Origin: Tritrichomonas foetus
Taxonomy: Eukaryota; Parabasalia; Tritrichomonadida; Tritrichomonadidae
NCBI GenBank assembly: GCA_001839685.1
Contig: MLAK01000186.1
Coordinates: 1-64,000, forward strand
Direction: 5' to 3'
DNA length: 64,000 nucleotides
Position numbers and translations under genes: made by a program. Below, piece after piece: positions 57,701-64,000 of the stretch; within the stretch, counting starts at the first letter, position 1, and the number at the start of each line of letters is the position of its first letter. The notes beneath the pieces were generated by a model. The model searched no databases. It saw only the letters and a list, made by a program, of their open reading frames with translations, and was not told where the DNA came from.

Positions 57701-58553
57701 ATCTGATCCTTTCTCATTCTCGGCCGGTTTTTCAAACTCACTCGATTTTTCAATATCCGACATTTTCTCAAATTCTTTAATTTTTACAAAATCGAAAGAT
57801 TTCTCAAGATCATTTGATTTCACAGAATCTCTTTCTTTTTCAGAGTCAAATCATTTTACTCGATCAAAAATATTCACTTCATCAACAGTTTTTACAAAAT
57901 CAAAAGATTTCACCGAATCAAACAAATTCACAATTTCCACTCAATTTTCCCCATCAAAAGAATTTGATGTCACTGATGAATTTTCATCTTCAAGCAATTT
58001 CTCTCCAACTCTTGGATTTTCATATACGAAAGAATTTTCACAAACACAGCCTTTTTCATATTCACAAGTTTTTTCATTATCAAATGAATTCACAGTTTCT
58101 AATACTTTGGCAACAAGAACTTTCACAGATTCTCATATTTTCATTATTGTTGATATAAATAATCGAGAAGAAGAAGAAAAGTTCAGTTTAGGTACAATTA
58201 TTGGAATTATTGTTGCATCGATTGTAGTGTTGGCAATTATCATTGGAATTATTTTGTTCATCAGAAGAAAGAAAGATATTTCTGAATCATCAGAAAACCA
58301 AGAACTTAATGAAGAAGTGTTCAGATCGACTGATAAAACGATGAGTATTACAACAGAGAATCCACTTTGGTCAGCAAGTTTTAATGGAATTTCTGATGAT
58401 CCATTCAAAAATGATTTTGAAGAGGGAATTAATTATTTCTTGCATGAAATCATTGGTGTGCCAAATCAAAATCAGACAATGAAAGATAATTCAGACATCT
58501 CTATGATGATGTTGGAACAATCTGAATCAGGAAATGTTTTATATGATGAATAA
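54713..58553 (+). CDS. Pmp-like (beta-helix) giant surface protein with Ser-rich 12-residue repeats
   Basis: Signal peptide MLFFCLFHCIQA. A beta-helix region (about 60-330) shows chlamydial polymorphic-membrane-protein-like repeats (SGGAIFAF, QGGAIAIL, IGGAVSII with F..N motifs), a family known on trichomonad surfaces. From about residue 510 come 12-residue units such as DFTISSQFSQSN (36 bp), continuing to about 57,950, then a TM (LGTIIGIIVASIVVLAIIIG) and a cytoplasmic tail of about 90 residues with NPLW, ISDDPFKNDFEE and a C-terminal YDE. An assembly gap (56512-57201, 690 N) splits the repeats. The frame differs by one base on the two sides, so 690 is an estimate; a 36-bp period fits true lengths such as 665 or 701. 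The protein probably adheres to host cells or matrix. The stop lies in TAAA. Confidence 0.82.
56400..57560 (+). repeat. 36-bp coding repeats (DFTISSQFSQSN/E units)
   Basis: Units of GATTTCACTATATCATCACA type followed by ATTTTCTCAATCGAA/GAA. About nine resolved copies lie on the right of the gap and several diverged ones on the left. They encode a Ser/Phe/Gln-rich stalk. Confidence 0.85.
56512..57201. other. assembly gap (690 N)
   Basis: Unresolved sequence within the 36-bp Ser-rich repeats. The repeat phase on both sides shows the gap size is not exact. Confidence 0.98.
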
Positions 58554-58554
58554 A
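58551..58554 (+). terminator. TAAA poly(A) signal overlapping the stop codon
   Basis: The Pmp-like gene ends GATGAATAAAAAATG, with the stop codon inside TAAA. Confidence 0.4.
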
Positions 58555-58689
58555 AAATGAGTGTGCAATTTTTTTTAATTTTTTCTTCTTGCTTCATAAA
58601 TTTCCCGAATCTTTCTCCCTTTTTATCAGTTCATTTTATTAAAGTCAACACTAAATAATTCATAAATATTTGAAGAAATTTGAGTCCAT

Positions 58690-58911
58690 ATGGCTCATTT
58701 TGAAGAAACAGACGAAATAGTTACCAGCGCAATTGCTAGAAATATTCGAGATACTCTACGAGCACGATCTCCAAAAATTGCATTTTCTTTATCAAGAATC
58801 AGAGTCGTCTGGAATTTGAGTATAATTTTCGTTATTTCACTTAGGCATTGGATAGACCTAGGAAGGAAACTCAAATCAAGTAGAAATTTTTTAAAAAAAT
58901 CTAATTTTTAA
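58690..58911 (+). CDS. hypothetical 73-residue protein or gene fragment
   Basis: 73 codons from an ATG (MAHFEETDEIVTSAIARNIR...). The first 40 residues are helical and basic (RDTLRARSPKIAFSLSRIRV), the rest hydrophobic then basic. It may be a small gene or the 5' remnant of a larger one; an intron was considered in the middle (GTATAA...TTAG, 25 nt) but removing it brings an early stop. No family recognised. Confidence 0.35.
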   Translation: MAHFEETDEIVTSAIARNIRDTLRARSPKIAFSLSRIRVVWNLSIIFVISLRHWIDLGRKLKSSRNFLKKSNF

Positions 58912-59081
58912 TCGCGTTCTCTTTTCATCAAGAAAATACTGAGTGTAATACACTTATTAGACCTGCTCCACACGATCTGTAATAAATTTCCTTCGGAATT
59001 CTCAAAAAAATGAAAAGGAAAAAATATGTTTTATGTAATATTTACTTCACACAAAGTAACATTTCATGCATCAACAACTTC

Positions 59082-60608
59082 TTAACTGAATATGTCTTCG
59101 GTAATTGTATCAACATAATAGTTTGTTGTCATGCTCTTATCAATATTGGTTAAATTAAATTCGTATGCAAGGCATGTGTATTCATCCAATTCTGATTTTG
59201 AATCCCAAAATACACGAGCCTCTTCTGTTGTTAATTTAACTTCAAAAAGATTCACTGTAGCAAATTGTTTGTCACAATACTCAAATTCTGAAGATGGAGT
59301 AAAAGATTTCCAAGGAATTACAGGTCCACCTGAACACGTTAAAATATGAGAATTTCTGAGCTTTCCATAATATGAGTTATTGGCAAATCGTTCTTTAAAT
59401 ACGCGTCGGTATATTTCCCAGTTATAATCACAAGATGATAGTTTTCCTATCGTTAGTGTAATTTTATTAACTGATACTCTATCACCTGAAAAAACGATTT
59501 TTGGTCTTTTTTCTGCATTGCCTGAAATAATATTAAGATTTGGAATATATTGCTGATCTGGGATTTTAAGGGTTCCGTCATACATCATGGAATTAATGGT
59601 TCCTGTAACTTCCATATTTGAAGGAATTGTATAAGAATTAGAATTCATTTGAACATCAAGAATACCAACTTTAAAAGTCATCGGGCCGCGGTTTTTGTTT
59701 TGCGCAGAAATGGTCGAAGAAGACTTAATATCGAGATAATCGATGACTGTTTCGGTAAAATTATGTGAATTTGCCAAATACTTAATTATTATATTAGAAC
59801 TTGAATGAACATATCCGAATGAGAAAGATTTCGTCAAACCAGCCTGGTTGCCTTCATATTCAAATGTAAGAGTACGTAGATTAGTTAAATTAACTTTAAA
59901 TTGATTGACGAGTGGTTCTTGAAATATTACTTTAAGATTGTTAACATCAGAAAATTCGACTTTTTGAGAGGCAATATTCCCAATCCTCAGAGTCCATTCA
60001 CTTTGTGTAAAGGAGATATGATAGTCAATAGCTAAGTTTGAAAATGATATTGGATTATCTATTTTCATTGCGTTTTTCAAATTGAGGTAAACTTGACGGT
60101 AACGTTGGGTATTGAACAAAGTTAGAGCTTTGAATTTTGTTACATTTGTATGAACATTAACACCTAAATCTGTAAAATCGATGTATATTTTAGATTTATC
60201 GCCATCTTTAATTTGATTTAAGGCATTCTCAAAGTCCTGCTCATAAGTATCCCAATGAATGGTGATATCTGAGATGTTTCTAAATAAATCTAGATTTTGA
60301 TTGTAGAACGAAGAATAAAGATCAATTTTCTTCACGCGACTCCAATCTAAATCGGCAAGATTGGGGTTGAGGATTTTACCTGTAAGATATATGTATTCGA
60401 AAGGAATAACTTTGTCTGATGGATTTCTAAAGCGGAAGAAAATATCATCAGCATATAATATTGAAAAAGCATTTTGGTAATGCTGATCAATAATTATAGA
60501 ATTTGTGTCTTCAACATAAAGATTAACTTTTTTGAGTTCAAGATTTGGGAGAACTTGTAAAGGATGAATGTCATTATAACTGATTGCTCTTACACCACCA
60601 TGAATCAT
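59082..60608 (-). CDS. C-terminal half of a long secreted/surface protein (508 codons)
   Basis: An ATG at 60608 opens a frame without a signal peptide (MIHGGVRAISYNDIHPLQVL). It lies in the same frame as the gene ending at 60618, with only four codons (TGA CAT TCA CAA) between, so it is most simply the rest of that gene. It is beta-rich with regularly spaced hydrophobic strands and no TM. The last 75 residues (SSEFEYCDKQFATVNLFEVK...CLAYEFNLTNIDKSMTTNYY) parallel the end of the upstream half (TTVCDKYSTI...MTCVGYRIDKKLETEYKVKY), suggesting two related modules ending in the same Cys-pair subdomain. Family not recognised. Confidence 0.6.
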   Translation of the reverse strand: MIHGGVRAISYNDIHPLQVLPNLELKKVNLYVEDTNSIIIDQHYQNAFSILYADDIFFRFRNPSDKVIPFEYIYLTGKILNPNLADLDWSRVKKIDLYSSFYNQNLDLFRNISDITIHWDTYEQDFENALNQIKDGDKSKIYIDFTDLGVNVHTNVTKFKALTLFNTQRYRQVYLNLKNAMKIDNPISFSNLAIDYHISFTQSEWTLRIGNIASQKVEFSDVNNLKVIFQEPLVNQFKVNLTNLRTLTFEYEGNQAGLTKSFSFGYVHSSSNIIIKYLANSHNFTETVIDYLDIKSSSTISAQNKNRGPMTFKVGILDVQMNSNSYTIPSNMEVTGTINSMMYDGTLKIPDQQYIPNLNIISGNAEKRPKIVFSGDRVSVNKITLTIGKLSSCDYNWEIYRRVFKERFANNSYYGKLRNSHILTCSGGPVIPWKSFTPSSEFEYCDKQFATVNLFEVKLTTEEARVFWDSKSELDEYTCLAYEFNLTNIDKSMTTNYYVDTITEDIFS

Positions 60609-60617
60609 TTGTGAATG

Positions 60618-60620
60618 TCA
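60618..60620 (-). other. in-frame TGA between two halves of one frame
   Basis: The context reads CAA-TGA-CAT-TCA-CAA-ATG. It is the only stop in an otherwise open frame of 3.5 kb (59082-62621). No intron motif is nearby. Confidence 0.8.
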
Positions 60621-62621
60621 TTGGATAAATCCATCCTCAGTGAATAATGATCCTTGTTCTGGATACCTAGCAATATATTTAACCTTATATTCTGTTTCAA
60701 GCTTTTTATCAATACGATATCCAACACAAGTCATTGAGTCTGTAGCTTCATTCGATGCTAAAAATTCTTTGCAACAAGGATTGTTCTCTGTCACCCTTTC
60801 TCTCTTTGGCCAAATTGTGGAATATTTATCACAAACTGTTGTAATAGCACCTTCTTGTTGCCAATAATCATCGGAATTAATATAATATTTGTCTGACTTT
60901 GGTGAAATGACAAATTTATTGCAATCTAAGTTTGGTTGGCACATGACATAAAATCTCTTCGAATCTGGCATTTCAGTATCTGCTAATTTTGATTCTTTAG
61001 GATAATTATCAAAACTTATGCCTTCTCGGTGAATATTTGTCGCGATATAATACTTGCTACCAGAAAATGTAATATTCTCATTTAAGTAAAGTGGAAGCTT
61101 CCAATTCAATTTCTCATAAGATTCTAAGTCAATATAAGATCCATTTAATATTTCCAAATTGTTGATGTTGTTGACAAATTCGTTAACTCCAATAGCTTCG
61201 TCATCAGTTGATCCACGAGCAAAAACACCATATTGATAGGACTTTTTTTCACTACTATCATGATATGTTTCTGGAAACACGATTTTATTTTGAACTATGT
61301 ATTTAGCATTTGATGTGAAGAAATTATCCAAATAACTCTCTGAAATATAAACATTGACAGTTGGTTCTTTGTTATCAACGTAGTAGTTAACTTTGTAGCT
61401 ATTTGAAACATATAAATTGGTAGCATTGCTTGTAAGTGGTACAATATGGAAATTCAAAGATTCTATGTTAATATCCTTATATGACATCTTGACAACTGAA
61501 GCAAGAACAACGTCAGAGTGGTTGAGATAAACATGCATGTCATCATTGAATGAATTGATTCCAACAATGGGCTTTCCTGTTTCCATGAATAATGAAAGTG
61601 ATCCAGTAAAATGAGTTTCAACAGGCTTGGCTCCTGATATATATTTTGATCCCAGAAGAAAGTCAACAAATCGATATGGTGCCCAATCATCTGATTTGAC
61701 TGTAACAACCCAATTAAGTGAGCCGTAAAAATCAATTGTAAGTAAAGCAGCTTCACTTTTCACGTTTAATGGTTCAGCAAGGCAATTATCATTTGTGATT
61801 ATGAAAGTTGGGGATAAAATGTCTGGGTAATTCTTTTTGAAAGTGTCTTCTTTAAGATTAATTATTCTTGGAGTTGAGAAGATATTTTTGGTGATTTGAA
61901 TCTTTGGAGATGTTTCGTTGAGAGCAATATCAATGCTTGTATTTGTAAAAGTGCATGTGAAGCCAGGATCATTCAATGTGATTTCGGTGGCGTCAGTCAA
62001 ATTAAGTATTCTTGGTGCTTTCTTCAGTATATAATTGACGTTTTCATGAAGAATGACGCAATAAAAAGATGACCAATCACAAACGGGATATTTTCCAGAA
62101 AATCCAGAATTTTTGACATCAAGAATAGGACCGTCACGAAGCGCCTTTCCTTCTCCTGAGGCCCACATATCTTTAGACACATCAGGGAAAGTGGCATTTA
62201 TAACACCTGATCCAAGAGGAGTGACATTGCTGGCATGTTTCGTAGTATCTGATGAATTAACAAACCTTATAGTTAGGTGATATTGATTGTTAAAATTAAC
62301 GGAGAATCTATTTGCTGTGGGCAAGTAAATTGTACTGCCATGTGCGTACTTGTTAAGTACAATCGTGCCGTTATAGTCATAACCGTTTGGAACATACAAC
62401 TTAACTGTAGATCTATTTTGAGTATCACTGAATGCATTATACCATTTTGGACCATACATTTTGTCGCATCCAGATGGATGAGATTTTTCGAATTGATTTT
62501 TGCAACCATCTTTGGTTTCTTCTATGCAAAAACATAATGAAAAACGATTTATACCTTCAAAGTTAGGGTTATCATTGTCGATGTATTCGCAAAGTATGCT
62601 GGAGAGGAAAAGCCAAAACAT
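60618..62621 (-). CDS. secreted/surface beta-rich protein, N-terminal half (667 residues)
   Basis: Signal peptide MFWLFLSSILCEYIDN, then a long ectodomain of beta-strand type with many N-glycosylation sites (NRS, NGT, NSS, NVT). Cys residues cluster at both ends (CFCIEETKDGC; NNPCCKEF). No TM. The stop TGA (60618-60620) follows TEDGFIQ; nine bases later, in the same frame, the ATG at 60608 starts another 508-residue frame. The whole, with the TGA read through, would be 1,179 residues with two modules having similar C-terminal ends. A nonsense mutation, an error or readthrough (the context is TGA followed by C, known to be leaky) could explain it. Function unknown; a secreted or surface-attached role is inferred. 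Confidence 0.7.
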   Translation of the reverse strand: MFWLFLSSILCEYIDNDNPNFEGINRFSLCFCIEETKDGCKNQFEKSHPSGCDKMYGPKWYNAFSDTQNRSTVKLYVPNGYDYNGTIVLNKYAHGSTIYLPTANRFSVNFNNQYHLTIRFVNSSDTTKHASNVTPLGSGVINATFPDVSKDMWASGEGKALRDGPILDVKNSGFSGKYPVCDWSSFYCVILHENVNYILKKAPRILNLTDATEITLNDPGFTCTFTNTSIDIALNETSPKIQITKNIFSTPRIINLKEDTFKKNYPDILSPTFIITNDNCLAEPLNVKSEAALLTIDFYGSLNWVVTVKSDDWAPYRFVDFLLGSKYISGAKPVETHFTGSLSLFMETGKPIVGINSFNDDMHVYLNHSDVVLASVVKMSYKDINIESLNFHIVPLTSNATNLYVSNSYKVNYYVDNKEPTVNVYISESYLDNFFTSNAKYIVQNKIVFPETYHDSSEKKSYQYGVFARGSTDDEAIGVNEFVNNINNLEILNGSYIDLESYEKLNWKLPLYLNENITFSGSKYYIATNIHREGISFDNYPKESKLADTEMPDSKRFYVMCQPNLDCNKFVISPKSDKYYINSDDYWQQEGAITTVCDKYSTIWPKRERVTENNPCCKEFLASNEATDSMTCVGYRIDKKLETEYKVKYIARYPEQGSLFTEDGFIQ

Positions 62622-63737
62622 ACGAAATTGTGTGAAATGAAATAACGTTTTTCAATTCCATTGAAAAAAAAATAGCAAAATTTTCATTTCTTGTTATCAG
62701 TGGGATTAATAAGTTTAATATATATAAAATATATAATAAATAATTTATTTACACCGAATAAGACAGTTTTCATATGTTAATATCAAAAGTATGTCGAGAT
62801 ATAATAAAATAATCGAAATTAATTTTTGAAAGCACTCAGGAAACATCGTATAAAGATATTTTGAATCAACTTTTTCTTCAGACAGGATAAGTTTCTCGAA
62901 AAAAGAAAAACACTGCATCATTACATACTAGATAAACTATCGATATATTATTATTAAACTGTTCAGCAGCATGGTCACTTGGCAATTTCGAAAAATGATA
63001 TTTTATTTTTTGTCAGTAAAAAATTATTAATTTGATTTAAATTTCATAGTATAATCTTAATTATATTTAAATATCATGAATATATAATTAATTTGAAGTT
63101 TAAATGATTTTAAAGGGTTGAAAAAATAATAATTTCTAAAACCGTGGTTTTTCAATTTTTCAGGATCTATAACCCCAAATCCTAATTATTTTTGATACAA
63201 TTCACTTTTATCTAGTAAAATTAAGAAAAAAATGAATAGGCCGTTCTGCACACCAAAGAGTTTTTGTAATTTTTTGCATTTAAACAAAATCTAATAGATA
63301 TTTTTTATTAATTTTTTATGTGGATGTAACTATATATAATTTAAAATATATCAATGACATTTTTTTGATGCTAATACTTTTTTATAAATATTCCTAAAAA
63401 AAATTGTAATTCTTGATTGACACATATTTATTAAAGAAAAATATTGTAACATATATGTGTATTTATTTTCAAATGGAAATTCTTCATTAATATGACATTT
63501 TAGCCTTTTAAAGAATATAAAAATTTTCATGAAAATAAGTTTTTTTTCATTGAAATATCGACTGAATATGTATTGAAAAAGTTGCGTTTTATAAAATTAA
63601 TCATCAAAAAAAATGATAGAATTTCTTGCTCTCAGTGGCATTTTTTTTATATTTACCTCTTATATTCTATTCTACAAAAATTATTACATTTTCTATCGGC
63701 TCGAATTCAAAAGGCGATCTTTATACGTTGTGATTTT
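62622..63737. other. intergenic, very AT-rich
   Basis: 1.1 kb with long A/T runs and TATATA stretches. Its last 230 bp are open in the frame of the next gene but contain no ATG. Confidence 0.5.
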
Positions 63738-64000
63738 ATGATAAGAAGACTAACAAAAACTCTTGTTAATTATGATAATTTAAATTTTGATTTATTGTTT
63801 TTTGGAAAAAGTGAAAATGTAAAAACATGCCAATGCGGCTTTATTCAAACTACGAACAATGATTTCACCTCATTGACGATATCAGTCGATTCAAGTGAAA
63901 CTATTGAAGAAGCATTGAAAGATTACTTTCAACCTGATATTCTTTTGAATTATTCCTGTGAACATTGCCTACAGCAGACATCAGTTCGAACAATCGATAT
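63738..64000 (+). CDS. ubiquitin-specific protease-like fragment, runs off the window
   Basis: 87 codons from an ATG to the window end. The sequence DLLFFGKSENVKTCQCGFIQ...FTSLTISV...LEEAL-like...LNYSCEHCLQQT matches the zinc-binding 'fingers' segment of USP (peptidase C19) domains, with CxC and CxxC pairs. The frame is open upstream to 63504 but lacks an ATG there. That upstream stretch carries only a degraded echo of the catalytic Cys box (YIYLLYSILQKLLH) with no Cys, so either the gene is 5'-truncated or decayed, or it starts differently. The His box would lie beyond the window. Confidence 0.55.
   Translation, partial: MIRRLTKTLVNYDNLNFDLLFFGKSENVKTCQCGFIQTTNNDFTSLTISVDSSETIEEALKDYFQPDILLNYSCEHCLQQTSVRTID

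Noticed and set aside
58815..58845. A 25-nt intron in the 73-residue ORF
   Set aside because: It has GT..AG ends, but it lacks the CTAAC signal and its removal creates an immediate stop.

Overview
The window is AT-rich, gene-dense nuclear DNA of a protist and looks like a trichomonad (Parabasalia), probably Tritrichomonas or a close relative. The pointers are: genes that are almost all intronless; one 23-nt intron with the trichomonad-type 3' signal (CTAAC...AG); stop codons embedded in TAAA; expanded protein kinase families (NEK-like, CK1, CAMK-like); a very large multi-pass class III adenylate cyclase with a trichomonad-style catalytic domain; a chlamydial-Pmp-like surface protein; BTB/F5-8C family relics; and several bacterial-looking metabolic genes (EutH, an arginase-family enzyme, a NagB-LmbE fusion). 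The species cannot be fixed from the sequence alone.

Layout. 1-10 kb: a four-EF-hand calmodulin/centrin-like gene with a tiny intron, an EutH ethanolamine transporter, a NEK-like pseudokinase, a decayed BTB/F5-8C gene and a CAMK-like kinase. 10-17 kb: a coiled-coil protein, an L-type lectin cargo receptor, a small zinc-ribbon protein, a repeat- and element-rich intergenic region (MITE-like inverted repeat, 20-bp tandem repeat, GC-rich island), an arginase-family enzyme and a Cys/Pro/Gly repeat protein. 17-28.6 kb: a membrane-traffic group (TRAPPC8-like, RGP1-like, TBC Rab-GAP-like, reticulon-like) plus a large helical protein that may be Mediator 23. 29.7-37.5 kb: a CK1 kinase, a cytosolic carboxypeptidase (tubulin deglutamylase family), a RhoGAP-like protein and a NagB-LmbE fusion interrupted by one in-frame TAA. 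37.5-39.6 kb: an apparently complete pogo/Tc1-mariner-type transposon with perfect terminal inverted repeats and TA target duplication. 40.5-48 kb: the adenylate cyclase and a TTLL enzyme. 48-63 kb: a surface and membrane protein region (7TM protein, type I membrane protein, Pmp-like giant with Ser-rich 12-residue repeats across an assembly gap, and a long secreted or surface protein split by one in-frame TGA). A ubiquitin-specific protease-like gene runs off the end.

How it fits together. Eukaryotic genes are not in operons, but two themes recur: Golgi/endosome traffic (lectin receptor, TRAPPC8, RGP1, TBC) and microtubule/cilium modification (CCP deglutamylase, TTLL, EF-hand protein). The most notable structural points are the 23-nt intron, two long genes each split by a single in-frame stop, the intact transposon 11 bp downstream of one of them, foldback elements in intergenic DNA, a GTGATATCAC palindrome shared upstream of two bacterial-type enzyme genes, and a shared SDDPF motif in the cytoplasmic tails of two neighbouring surface proteins. 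No domain search could be run; family names rest on motifs read by eye.
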